Shown: positions 34,295-43,099 of the stretch, one piece after another
How the letters are laid out: each line of letters begins with the position of its first letter
How positions within the stretch are numbered: position 1 is the stretch's first letter
DNA from: Alkalitalea saponilacus
GTDB lineage: Bacteria > Bacteroidota > Bacteroidia > Bacteroidales > Marinilabiliaceae
Direction: 5' to 3'
DNA length: 64,000 nt
Assembly (NCBI RefSeq): GCF_900168165.1
Contig: NZ_FUYV01000001.1
Coordinates: 518,051 to 582,050 of the forward strand
Translations under genes and position numbers: made by a program
The notes under the pieces: model-generated
Database searches by the model: none
Told to the model about the DNA's origin: nothing
What the model saw: the letters and a program-made list of their open reading frames with translations, nothing else

Positions 34295-35710
34295 ATGAAG
34301 AATTACAAAATGAATGTTATCTGTAACCGGATTCCTCCCCACATCGGGGATGTTGTGACACCGGTAAGCATCTATCTTACGTTGCGTGATATGTTTCCAA
34401 ATACCATTTTACTGGAGAGTTCCGATTATCACAGCAATAACAATTCGCTGTCGTTCATCTGTTTTGACCCCATTGCTGATTTTTTGGTGAACAACAATAC
34501 GGTAACCTGCAAATTTCCAGACGGAAGCATGGAACAAACCGCATTGCCTGCAAAAGAATCACTGGCCGATATCATCAAAGCGTTTTCCGACAGAATTATT
34601 GCCGATGACTCCAAATGTCCGGTTAAAGCGTCCGGATTATATGGATATACCACTTACGATTCTGTTCGCTATTTTGAGGATGTCAAACTGGATGTGGATT
34701 CATCAGTAGCCCATGCCATTCCCGATATGCGTTATCATTTGTACCGCGGTGTAATTGCCTTTAACCATTTTACCAACCAGTTGTATTTGGTAGAGCATTT
34801 GGCAGATGGTGAGGAGAGTCGGAAGGATCAACTCCTTAATGTACTTAAAAACCGTACGGTTCCGTCTTTCCGGTTTGAACCAACCGGAAATGAGGTCTCT
34901 CCTTTAACCGACGACCAGTACAAGCAGATGGTCAACAAAGGAAAAGAGCACTGTTTTCGTGGTGATGTTTTTCAGATAGTATTGTCAAGGCAGTTCTCGC
35001 AACCTTTTAAAGGTGACGAATTCAATGTTTACAGGGCACTTCGTAATATCAACCCGTCACCATATCTCTTTTTCTTTGATTATGGCGACTACCGTTTGTT
35101 TGGTTCATCGCCCGAGAGCCAACTGGTGGTTGAGAATAATGTTGCCACCATTAATCCCATCGCTGGAACCTTTCGGCGTACCGGCGACGATATGAAAGAC
35201 TTAAAACTGGCCGAAGAACTCGCTGCCGATCCCAAAGAAAATGCCGAACATGTTATGTTGGTTGACCTTGCCCGAAACGATCTGGGGCGAAATTGCACCG
35301 AAGTTAAGGTGAAAACTTACAAAGAGATTCAGTATTACAGCCACGTGTTGCATTTGGTGTCGGAGGTGAATGGCAAGTTGAAACCCGGTTCCACAGTTCC
35401 CCGTGTTATGGGCGACACATTCCCGGCAGGCACTCTATCGGGTGCACCAAAGTTTAGAGCCATGGAGCTCATCAACAAGTATGAACCACACCAAAGGGGG
35501 TTTTATGGTGGATGCATTGGCAAACTTGGACTGGACGGAAGCTTTAATCAGGCCATTGCCATCAGGAGCTTTCTGAGCAAAGGCAATACCCTGTTTTACC
35601 AGGCCGGTGCCGGCGTTGTTTCCGAATCAAAAGATGTGAGTGAGCTCAACGAAGTAAACAACAAACTGGGTGCACTTAAAACGGCCATCGAATTGGCTCG
35701 CGAGTTTTAA
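34295..35710 (+). CDS. trpE: Anthranilate synthase component I
   Basis: Makes anthranilate from chorismate with ammonia supplied by TrpG. 471 residues: N-terminal regulatory half with LLESSDY (the LLES element lines the Trp feedback pocket in known TrpE), then the chorismate-utilising domain (VFQIVLSRQF; GSSPESQLVV; NPIAGTFRRTG; EHVMLVDLARNDLGR; TFPAGTLSGAPKFRAME; YGGCIGKLG). Both feedback inhibition and attenuation are therefore expected. Start at ATG 34295; ATG 34310 is an alternative. Confidence 0.94.
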   Translation: MKNYKMNVICNRIPPHIGDVVTPVSIYLTLRDMFPNTILLESSDYHSNNNSLSFICFDPIADFLVNNNTVTCKFPDGSMEQTALPAKESLADIIKAFSDRIIADDSKCPVKASGLYGYTTYDSVRYFEDVKLDVDSSVAHAIPDMRYHLYRGVIAFNHFTNQLYLVEHLADGEESRKDQLLNVLKNRTVPSFRFEPTGNEVSPLTDDQYKQMVNKGKEHCFRGDVFQIVLSRQFSQPFKGDEFNVYRALRNINPSPYLFFFDYGDYRLFGSSPESQLVVENNVATINPIAGTFRRTGDDMKDLKLAEELAADPKENAEHVMLVDLARNDLGRNCTEVKVKTYKEIQYYSHVLHLVSEVNGKLKPGSTVPRVMGDTFPAGTLSGAPKFRAMELINKYEPHQRGFYGGCIGKLGLDGSFNQAIAIRSFLSKGNTLFYQAGAGVVSESKDVSELNEVNNKLGALKTAIELAREF

Positions 35711-35748
35711 TTAGATGATTTAAAGCCCTAAAGGGGCGAAATCAATAG

Positions 35749-35811
35749 CATAGGGCAGCGCCCTATGTAATTAAGAAGAAATCAAATTAAGTGGTTGCCC
35801 TGAAAGGGCAA
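35749..35811. repeat. Two REP-like hairpins between trpE and trpG
   Basis: CATAGGGC/GCCCTATG with loop AGC (35749-35767) and TTGCCCT/AGGGCAA with loop GAA (35795-35811); a related AGCCCTAAAGGGGC lies just before. No T run follows either, so they are not clear terminators. GC-rich palindromes of this sort are typical REP elements. Confidence 0.6.
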
Positions 35812-35885
35812 AAGCATTTTTCGGAGAGTTGCCACAAAACATCGGGGCAACCATCAAAGTGAATATAAAAACAAATTATATCCAA

Positions 35886-36455
35886 ATGAAAATACTAGTA
35901 TTAGATAATTACGACTCATTCACTTATAATCTGGTTCACTATCTCGAAGAGTTAACAGATGCCCCGGTGGATGTTTTTCGCAACGACCAGATAACCATCG
36001 AAGAGGCAGCAAAGTACGATAAAATCGTACTTTCTCCCGGCCCCGGAATTCCCGACGAAGCAGGAATCCTTAAGCCTCTCATAAAAGCACTGGCTCCTAC
36101 TCACAGCATTTTTGGAGTTTGTTTGGGATGTCAGGCCATTGCTGAGGTATTTGGAGGTTCAATCCTGAATCTTTCCAAGGTATATCATGGCATTGCAACG
36201 CCGGTATTGGTCACCGATAAAGAAGAGATTCTTTTCAAGGGATTGCCCGATAAATTCCCGGCAGGTCGTTATCACTCATGGGTAGTGAGAAATGAAGATT
36301 TACCCGATGATTTAATCGTCACTTCTGTTGATGAGGAGGGCCAAATCATGGGTTTACGTCATAAAACCCTTGATGTACGAGGTGTGCAGTTTCATCCCGA
36401 ATCCATCCTCACAGAACACGGCAAAACCATGATAAAGAATTGGCTTTTGGCTTAA
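35886..36455 (+). CDS. trpG: Anthranilate synthase component II (glutamine amidotransferase)
   Basis: Class I glutamine amidotransferase that feeds ammonia to TrpE. From ATG 35886 (N-terminus MKILVLDNYDSFTYNLVHY, the family start) it has 189 residues. Catalytic triad visible: the nucleophile Cys in FGVCLGCQAIAE and the His/Glu pair in VQFHPESILTEHG. The frame also opens at a TTG at 35829, which adds sequence overlapping the repeats. Gap to trpE ~175 bases, filled by REP-like hairpins. Confidence 0.94.
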   Translation: MKILVLDNYDSFTYNLVHYLEELTDAPVDVFRNDQITIEEAAKYDKIVLSPGPGIPDEAGILKPLIKALAPTHSIFGVCLGCQAIAEVFGGSILNLSKVYHGIATPVLVTDKEEILFKGLPDKFPAGRYHSWVVRNEDLPDDLIVTSVDEEGQIMGLRHKTLDVRGVQFHPESILTEHGKTMIKNWLLA

Positions 36456-36563
36456 ATGAGACGAAGTCACACTTTACTCATGCTGTTTTAGTGCAAGGAG
36501 TTTTGCATGCAGGGTAGTCAGAGGGGAAAGCGTTGGGATTCATAATTGTGATAAAAATATTAG

Positions 36564-36731
36564 ATGACAGGGCTACGCCCCTTATGCTTTACAAAACAAT
36601 TGTTTTCTACGAAGATTACAGGGCTAACGCCCCTTAATCATCTTAATGCAAATAAATAGGGGCGTAGCCCTGATATCTTCGTAGAAGTAGATATTGCTAA
36701 TGGTTTTAGGGGCGTAGCCCTGACATCTTAG
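36564..36731. repeat. REP cluster between trpG and trpD
   Basis: Four copies of an imperfect palindrome AGGGGCGTAGCCCTGA: two in reverse orientation (36564-36584, 36618-36636) and two forward (36658-36675, 36708-36723). The inner pair is flanked by CTACGAAGAT (36607-36616) and ATCTTCGTAG (36675-36684), so the block can fold into one long hairpin. The rest of the ~470-base trpG-trpD gap has no other recognised feature. Confidence 0.8.
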
Positions 36732-36928
36732 AATTATTATATGACCGTACACAACTGAATTTAAACAGATACTTAGCCTTATCTCTTAAATTGAGAATTT
36801 TAGTTGTGTCCTCTGAATATTATTTAAATTATGCTTTATCTATTGAGAAATAGTTTTCTTGGATTTTCTTTTTGCCTCAGGAAAAAAGCGTTATCTGTTG
36901 TTAATTGTATTTTAAACATCTATTCAAA

Positions 36929-37924
36929 ATGTTACAACCAACTTTAAAAACCCTTTTCGATTATCAGACGTTGTCCCGCGAGGAGGCACGCCAGATACTC
37001 GTTAATATAGCCGGAGAGGTATATTCCAAATCGGAAGTTGTTGCCTTTCTTTCAGTATTTATGATGCGCCCCGTTACGGTTGAGGAACTTTCAGGTTTCC
37101 GTGATGCCTTATTGGAATTGCGTTTGCCGATTGATTTATCAGACTTTGATACCATCGACCTTTGTGGTACAGGTGGCGATGGCAAAAACACATTTAACAT
37201 CTCAACGCTGGCATCGTTTGTCACAGCCGGGGCAGGGGTTAAAGTGGCTAAGCACGGCAACTACGGTGTGAGTTCCGGGTGTGGTTCATCCAACATGCTG
37301 GAGTATTTGGGTTATAAATTTACCACAGACAACGATTTGCTCAAACGGCAGTTGGACGAAGCAGGCATCTGTTTTCTTCATGCTCCATTGTTTCACCCGG
37401 CCATGAAAGCTGTGGCACCCATACGTCGGGAGTTAGGAATTAAGACCTTTTTCAACATGCTGGGCCCCATGGTAAATCCGTCTAACCCTGGTAGTCAGCT
37501 GGTTGGAGTGTTCGATTTGGAACTGGCTCGCATTTACCAGTATATTTACCAGCAGGGGGATAAGCGTTTTGCTATTATTCACAGCATCGATGGTTACGAT
37601 GAGGTTTCGTTAACTGCTCCTTTTAAAGTCATTACCCAAAGCGGGGAGCGGCTAATGACGCATGCCGACTTAAACATGAAGCCCAACACACCTGAATCCA
37701 TTTCAGGTGGACACGAGGTGGATGAAGCAGCCAAAATATTCACCAAAGTGCTATCGGGAAAAGGAACAGAACCACAAAACAACGTGGTCATTGCCAATGC
37801 CGGATTGGCCATCAATTGCATTCAGCCCGAAAAAAGTCTGGACGACTGTCTGGATATGGCTCGCGAATCACTCTTGTCGGGCAGTGCCGAAAAAGTGTTG
37901 AAGAAATTGTTGGAGATAAATTAG
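36929..37924 (+). CDS. trpD: Anthranilate phosphoribosyltransferase
   Basis: Transfers phosphoribose from PRPP to anthranilate. From ATG 36929 it has 331 residues (the frame opens at a TTG at 36905). Motifs: the PRPP loop CGTGGDGKNTFNIST, KHGNYGVSSGCGSSNMLEYLG, and LGPMVNPSNPGSQLVGV. It is intact, ending VLKKLLEIN. Its last ~70 codons are duplicated in diverged form at 44601-44813. The next genes expected in a trp operon (trpC, trpF, trpB, trpA) do not follow. Confidence 0.94.
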   Translation: MLQPTLKTLFDYQTLSREEARQILVNIAGEVYSKSEVVAFLSVFMMRPVTVEELSGFRDALLELRLPIDLSDFDTIDLCGTGGDGKNTFNISTLASFVTAGAGVKVAKHGNYGVSSGCGSSNMLEYLGYKFTTDNDLLKRQLDEAGICFLHAPLFHPAMKAVAPIRRELGIKTFFNMLGPMVNPSNPGSQLVGVFDLELARIYQYIYQQGDKRFAIIHSIDGYDEVSLTAPFKVITQSGERLMTHADLNMKPNTPESISGGHEVDEAAKIFTKVLSGKGTEPQNNVVIANAGLAINCIQPEKSLDDCLDMARESLLSGSAEKVLKKLLEIN

Positions 37925-38049
37925 TTTTTTAATATTGGCTGTTTTTGAAAAAACCGTAAGGAGATAATTATAAATGATTTAAGGGGTTGAAAATTGCCAG
38001 TGTGTGTTTATTGTATTAATGAGTGCGGTAGGTTGAGAAATTATAGATT

Positions 38050-39501
38050 TTAGTTTCTAATAAAAATTCCTGCGATGAATAGAATGATTGTAGCAACGAA
38101 TAGTAGATTAATCTTACATCTGTTGAAAAATGTAGAACTTTTTTTGATAGGTAACCTGTCTTCCAGTATTATGTTTGTATTGTAGGTGCTTTTTAATGTT
38201 TCACCTTGATTATTCATTATACACGAAACACCACACCATGATGATCTGGCAATACTCTTTTGAAAAGTTATGGCTTGGATTTTAGTAATGAGCTTGGTAA
38301 TGTTTTTGAAGTGTGTATTGTAGAGAAAAGGCTCTCTGGCAACAATCAGGATGAAATCTGTAGAACTATTGATTTGCGTTTTAAGATGATTCTCGAAGAA
38401 TGATTCATAGCATAAAGATACATGGAAAGTATCTTTTTTGTTAACAAATAGTCGGTTGTTTGTGTTAGGAGTTAAATATGGTGTTGGGTTATATTTTTTA
38501 AAGATACCCAACTCTTTGAGTTTGTCTTGAAAGGGTAGTTTCTCTCCAAAAGGAACAAGAATGGATTTGTATCTTTTTTGGATTGTATCATTGTTTAAAG
38601 AAACAGCTAATATTTGTTGGTTGCGCCAAGCCTCAAGGTTTGCTCCAAGGACAAGATTCTCGTTTGCTTTTCTGTTTGTTATTATGTTTTGTAGTTTGTT
38701 TATTGTTGCGTCTTTTTCAGGAGGTTGGTTTTGCAAGTGTATTATTAATTCTGGAAAGACTGTATAATCGGAAGGTGTTATTGAATCATTCTGGTATTTG
38801 GAGAAAATTTTCTCTATCAGCGCTTCCCTATTTGTTTGATTATCGAAACTAAAGACCCTTACAGATACACTATTATCGTTCTGCTTTTGAATAGATAAAC
38901 CCAAAGAAATGCCCATTGGAAGAAGAATACTTATTATAGTATATAAAAGTGCCCTTTTAATCTCAGTTTGTGCATACATGAATTTCTTTAAACATAGATA
39001 CAAAAGGATGTTAACTAAAAGAATCCAAGCGCTCCCTCCAAATATACCAGTAAATTGATACCATTGTATTAATTTTGGATAATTGCCAAGAATAATTCCG
39101 AGCGAAGAGAATGGTGATTTTAGTGGCCAGTGCAGAAAAAGCTGTTCAATTATTATCCAGCAACAAGCAAATAATAATAGTTTGTTTTTGAGTTTTGTCA
39201 AGAAAAATAAAAAAGGAATTATTGTAAACAACGCATACAGGATGATCCCTAATGGTGCAATCCAATTTAAGTAGTCATCCTTAAAGTAAAATAGAAATTG
39301 ATAATTGAATAGATTCCATATTAAAGAAAAAACAGAAAAATTGGAAACTATTTGACTTTTAGTAGATGTTGTTGTGTTGATTGTATATATTAGTGGAATA
39401 GAGAAGATAAATATAAGCCAACTAAAAAGTTGTGAATACGATAGGATTAGTAATGTACCACTAATAATTCCCGCAATAAAATATTTTTTCAGCTGATTCA
39501 T
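38050..39501 (-). CDS. Apolipoprotein N-acyltransferase-like membrane enzyme
   Basis: A 483-residue member of the Lnt branch of the nitrilase superfamily. About six to seven membrane segments in residues 8-205 and one at ~465-480. The periplasmic nitrilase domain retains the triad: Glu251 (VFPELII), Lys312 (YKSILVPFGE, which also keeps the second Glu) and Cys364 (VSLCYES); the spacing mirrors E. coli Glu267/Lys335/Cys387. Lnt adds the third acyl chain to lipoproteins. Co-oriented lipoprotein genes lie upstream. It may be a specialised paralog; whether a main lnt exists elsewhere cannot be seen. Confidence 0.8.
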   Translation of the reverse strand: MNQLKKYFIAGIISGTLLILSYSQLFSWLIFIFSIPLIYTINTTTSTKSQIVSNFSVFSLIWNLFNYQFLFYFKDDYLNWIAPLGIILYALFTIIPFLFFLTKLKNKLLLFACCWIIIEQLFLHWPLKSPFSSLGIILGNYPKLIQWYQFTGIFGGSAWILLVNILLYLCLKKFMYAQTEIKRALLYTIISILLPMGISLGLSIQKQNDNSVSVRVFSFDNQTNREALIEKIFSKYQNDSITPSDYTVFPELIIHLQNQPPEKDATINKLQNIITNRKANENLVLGANLEAWRNQQILAVSLNNDTIQKRYKSILVPFGEKLPFQDKLKELGIFKKYNPTPYLTPNTNNRLFVNKKDTFHVSLCYESFFENHLKTQINSSTDFILIVAREPFLYNTHFKNITKLITKIQAITFQKSIARSSWCGVSCIMNNQGETLKSTYNTNIILEDRLPIKKSSTFFNRCKINLLFVATIILFIAGIFIRN

Positions 39502-39519
39502 TTTTCGACCTTATTACTT

Positions 39520-40533
39520 TTATTTTGTTGTTTGGAGAATGCTGATAGCTATTTCTATTTGTGGGTCTTTACCTGTATCCAAGTGTTCTTCTTTCCAGAA
39601 ATCTATGAGGGGAATATTTTCAATGTCAGGATTGATTCCGTTTTCAATTAATTTTCTTGCTAGATTGTAATGCTTTGACTGTGTAAATGTCAGACTCCAG
39701 CCGGCTGGTAACAGAACACTCATTACGCTACCACCACCTCCACCTGTTGTTTCTCCTATAAGAAAGGCATTGGTATTTTCTTTTAAAATAGATGCAATTC
39801 CGTTGCCCATGCTGTAAGTATTTCTGTTGATTAGTACAATTAGTGGCGTTTCTTTTTTTATTATGTTTTCCCCTTTAATTTTTAATGGAATGAGCCCGGA
39901 AAAATCATTGTGTCCTTTTCCTGCTTTTGTTTGTTTATAAAATACAACTCTTTCATCTTGCAGGAAAATGCTACAGAAGTTATATCCTGACATATATCCA
40001 CCAGTGCAGTCACGTAAATCAATTATAAGTCCATTAGAATAATCATATTGGCGGATGTTTAAATCATTCACATTAATTTTTTTGAGACCCGGTAGAATTC
40101 GAATATAGCTTATACCTTCGGGGAGTTGTGCCAGATGTAGGTGAGAATATGTTTGGAGATTACTAAAATCATAGGTACTATACACCTTCCCGAACGAAAT
40201 AGAATAATGTAAAGTGTCATTTAAGAACATTCCGGCGTAATGCCCATCGTTGGAAACAATGGATAAATGTTTATCATTAATGTGGGATAGAATGCTATCA
40301 AAAGCCTTAATCATTGCTGAATTGGATCGCACAGTATCAAACACCGGTTGGTAATCAAAATATATGGAATCCCAATTCACCCCTTTTTCTTCAAAAAACA
40401 CATATCTTTCATCCATTATCTCCCAAAATGATCGAAAAATATTGGAGGGTGATGCATCGTTATTGATAATATCATCGGTGCAGGCCGTTAATATTACGAT
40501 TATTGGAATTATTGTTTTTATAGAGAGTTTCAT
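39520..40533 (-). CDS. S41-family peptidase lipoprotein
   Basis: A 337-residue lipoprotein (lipobox LTAC, Cys18) with an S41 (tail-specific/tricorn-core-like) protease domain in the second half: GLIIDLRDCTGG, then the serine region LINRNTYSMGNGIASILK and GETTGGGGGS, then the closing INPDIENIPL. The N-terminal half matches the helical region before S41 domains (ERYVFFEEKGVNWDSIY). No PDZ domain seen. 18 bases separate it from the Lnt-like gene, so co-transcription is likely. Confidence 0.85.
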   Translation of the reverse strand: MKLSIKTIIPIIVILTACTDDIINNDASPSNIFRSFWEIMDERYVFFEEKGVNWDSIYFDYQPVFDTVRSNSAMIKAFDSILSHINDKHLSIVSNDGHYAGMFLNDTLHYSISFGKVYSTYDFSNLQTYSHLHLAQLPEGISYIRILPGLKKINVNDLNIRQYDYSNGLIIDLRDCTGGYMSGYNFCSIFLQDERVVFYKQTKAGKGHNDFSGLIPLKIKGENIIKKETPLIVLINRNTYSMGNGIASILKENTNAFLIGETTGGGGGSVMSVLLPAGWSLTFTQSKHYNLARKLIENGINPDIENIPLIDFWKEEHLDTGKDPQIEIAISILQTTK

Positions 40534-40549
40534 TTTGAATATATTTTTT

Positions 40550-41350
40550 TTAAAAACGAATTCCTACTCCCAAATTATGCTCAATATATTTCTGGCTGTT
40601 TTCAAAATTATAGTGATTATAGCTGATTCTCCATGATATGGCTGTTTGATTATTGGCTAATGGAAAGTAAATGGCAATCTTATTTTCAATCATTCGATAG
40701 TTGGGGATGGTAGATATTGTATTGATTTTTAAAAAATCCCAATAGTAACTATTATCTATGGACGTTGGAGTGTATTGGAATTCAGGGAAGAATCCGGCTG
40801 TGAAAATAGCCACTTTTAAAGATTCTTCAATTGTGATTCTTCCTGCTTGATAGCGGGCAACTATTAATGCATTGCAATTAATTGACCAGTTGCCGTATGG
40901 GATTGGGTGATATATATGCTTCCCTCCTGATTCCGTTGGATATATATATTCTCCATAAAATGATATATTTCCCCCCGCTTGGAGGTGAAGTTGATTGTTC
41001 TTCAAGTTTAAAGGCCATAAAAGTCCTGGCCCAAGTCTGATTTTAAATCTTCGGAAAAGCGGCTCTGAGGTTGTTAAAACTTTGCTATTTTCCAGATATG
41101 AATAATCAAAATTGGCACGAAGAAGGAAGTCTCTTTTCTTAGTTTTATGTTCTTTTTCCATCTGATAAGTAAAGCTCATGCTTCCCCCGGCCAATCCGTT
41201 TGGGATAGAATAATAATTTTTGTAGGCTATGGGTCCAATGCCAAATCTGAAGTTATGTAGTGTGCCCCGGCTTTTCGTCTCTTCTTCTTGAGCGACCAGA
41301 AGAGTTGATCCTCCAAGATAAATGAGTATTAGAAAAAGTGTAATCTTCAA
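40550..41350 (-). CDS. Outer-membrane beta-barrel protein, unknown family
   Basis: A 266-residue protein. Signal peptide (MKITLFLILIYLGGSTLLVAQ), long amphipathic strands with girdle aromatics (FLLRANFDYSYLE; FKIRLGPGLLWPLNL; ISWRISYNHYNF) and the terminal strand HNLGVGIRF ending in Phe, as expected of an outer-membrane barrel. Family not recognised. Sixteen bases upstream of the S41 lipoprotein gene. Confidence 0.65.
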   Translation of the reverse strand: MKITLFLILIYLGGSTLLVAQEEETKSRGTLHNFRFGIGPIAYKNYYSIPNGLAGGSMSFTYQMEKEHKTKKRDFLLRANFDYSYLENSKVLTTSEPLFRRFKIRLGPGLLWPLNLKNNQLHLQAGGNISFYGEYIYPTESGGKHIYHPIPYGNWSINCNALIVARYQAGRITIEESLKVAIFTAGFFPEFQYTPTSIDNSYYWDFLKINTISTIPNYRMIENKIAIYFPLANNQTAISWRISYNHYNFENSQKYIEHNLGVGIRF

Positions 41351-41370
41351 AACATGTTTTATTTATGAGG

Positions 41371-41438
41371 CTGTCGCAAAAGTTCAATAAGGAGCTTGAT
41401 CTGTTTTCAATCACGCAATTTTTGAACTCTTGCGACAG
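41371..41438. repeat. 17-bp inverted repeat, terminator-like
   Basis: CTGTCGCAAAAGTTCAA (41371-41387) and its complement with one mismatch (41422-41438). On the plus strand it is followed by TCTCTTTTTT; on the minus strand, the direction of the flanking genes, there is no T run. It could be a terminator in the wrong direction for its neighbours, or a mobile-element terminus. Confidence 0.55.
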
Positions 41439-41451
41439 TCTCTTTTTTGTA

Positions 41452-42294
41452 TTATTCTTCTATGTTCCGAATGAGAATAAATGGTAATATCGCATGGCTT
41501 TCACCAAATAAGCGATAAGTTGTATTATCAATCGTAGGTGTTTCAATATTTCCTCTTAAAAGTGTAATATAGGTAACAGCTTTATCAGGAATGTTATCAA
41601 AGAGACTGTTATTGAGGATTGCTTTTCCATTATCTGTCTCAATTACATCAATATTTCTGATATAATTTTTTTCGTCTCCACCTTCTGTTAATGTTGTTCC
41701 CAACCATTCAACCATAACAACTAATCCGTTTGAATTATCAATATCCGGATTCCACTTTAATTCAAACTTATCAAAATAGCAGTAGGGATATAGTTCAGCT
41801 TCAGTCTCTATAAGTGGAGAAATGATTTCTACCAGATTGGGAATATACATTTCTACTGTATCTGTTTCTGAATTGTTCCCACTTTTTAGGTTTCCTGTTT
41901 TTTTAAGAACGAAAGTGACATTCTGACCATACCAATTGCTTTCAAGATCGCTATCAGTTGAAGAACTCTTTAAAGCATCACGAGACATGCTGATATCAAC
42001 ACCATTAGCACTTATCGAAAGATTGATATTGCTGCTTTTCAGGCTTTGTTGATTTTCCGGTAAAACTGGAGTCAACACGTTTTCTGCCAGAGCATTTTCT
42101 TTCATTGTGGAATACCCAATAAGTGGGCCATCCTCTTCCAGATATTTCCCATAAATAGATGGTGTTGTTGTAATAATTTTTTCGGATGATTTATTTACAT
42201 GTTCAACCGCAATGCCTTGTGGTGAATCGTTTTCAGAATCAATGTTACAGGAAACGACTAATACCAATATAAAGATATATAGATAATTTTTCAT
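41452..42294 (-). CDS. Lipoprotein, unknown function
   Basis: A 280-residue protein with a lipoprotein signal (IFILVLVVSC; Cys16) and a beta-rich mature part with no recognised domain. Acidic, Ser/Asn-rich. Eleven bases downstream of the lipoprotein at 42306, so the two are probably one transcript. Not matched to any family from sequence alone. Confidence 0.6.
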   Translation of the reverse strand: MKNYLYIFILVLVVSCNIDSENDSPQGIAVEHVNKSSEKIITTTPSIYGKYLEEDGPLIGYSTMKENALAENVLTPVLPENQQSLKSSNINLSISANGVDISMSRDALKSSSTDSDLESNWYGQNVTFVLKKTGNLKSGNNSETDTVEMYIPNLVEIISPLIETEAELYPYCYFDKFELKWNPDIDNSNGLVVMVEWLGTTLTEGGDEKNYIRNIDVIETDNGKAILNNSLFDNIPDKAVTYITLLRGNIETPTIDNTTYRLFGESHAILPFILIRNIEE

Positions 42295-42305
42295 TGTTAC
42301 TTGAT

Positions 42306-42917
42306 TTAAAATTTTAGTTCTTGGAATCTTCCATCAATATAAATGATTTTGCCAATTGATGGCCCTTTGGTCTGCTTATAAACGCCTGAAAAGACACCTT
42401 GCTGCCCGCTATGAACCCCATATGGATTATTTGCTGGTAGCGTTTTTGTCCAAATAACATAACCCTCTCCGCCTTTTAAATCCCTATGAGGCCCTGATTT
42501 TATTTCAATTTTCACTGTAGGGGTATTGCCGTTTGATGGAGCTGTTAAGCTAGTTAGACCTCTTGTCCAGACATTCGAAGAATAGTTGCTTTTAGTAAAT
42601 GTCTGTGATCTACTTGTGGTTCCTGTGCATTGTTTTGCTGTTGTGGTTATTTTAATTTCAGATTTTTCTTGCTCAAAATGGGATCCAAAAATTGCAGTAA
42701 AATCGGGGATACTCATCGGATAAATACTGTGAAAGAAAAAAAGGCCTTCCGAGGGTCTATTTAATTGTACAGAAACAAAAGATATTCTCTCCTTATGTTC
42801 CCATTTACAAACAGGATTAGAAGCCCCAGGGTTTCCAACTCCGGAATCTTTGCAATTTGCAAAAAAGAATAGAGATGCTATTGCAAAAAAGATTAAAATG
42901 AAACTATTTCTTTTCAT
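42306..42917 (-). CDS. Lipoprotein, unknown function
   Basis: A 203-residue protein with lipobox FANC near residue 22 after a strongly hydrophobic signal (FILIFFAIASLFF). The mature part has two further cysteines (NPVCKWEH, AKQCTGT) and many Ser/Thr and Gly. Ends IIYIDGRFQELKF. No family recognised. First of a pair with the 41452 gene. Confidence 0.6.
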   Translation of the reverse strand: MKRNSFILIFFAIASLFFFANCKDSGVGNPGASNPVCKWEHKERISFVSVQLNRPSEGLFFFHSIYPMSIPDFTAIFGSHFEQEKSEIKITTTAKQCTGTTSRSQTFTKSNYSSNVWTRGLTSLTAPSNGNTPTVKIEIKSGPHRDLKGGEGYVIWTKTLPANNPYGVHSGQQGVFSGVYKQTKGPSIGKIIYIDGRFQELKF

Positions 42918-43099
42918 TTTCGTTGTATTTTTGTGTTGAGAGGTGCAACTCTCAAGTTAAACTTAGGTTTGAGCCCCCTTTTTTCGAAATGTTTCGGCTT
43001 TCGGGAATTGTGGGGCTTCATTTAATTTCCTTTTCCGCACGCATACCTTACTGTTCTTCAGGTAATTGTTCTTATTTAAGCGCTATATGCTTTTTAATT

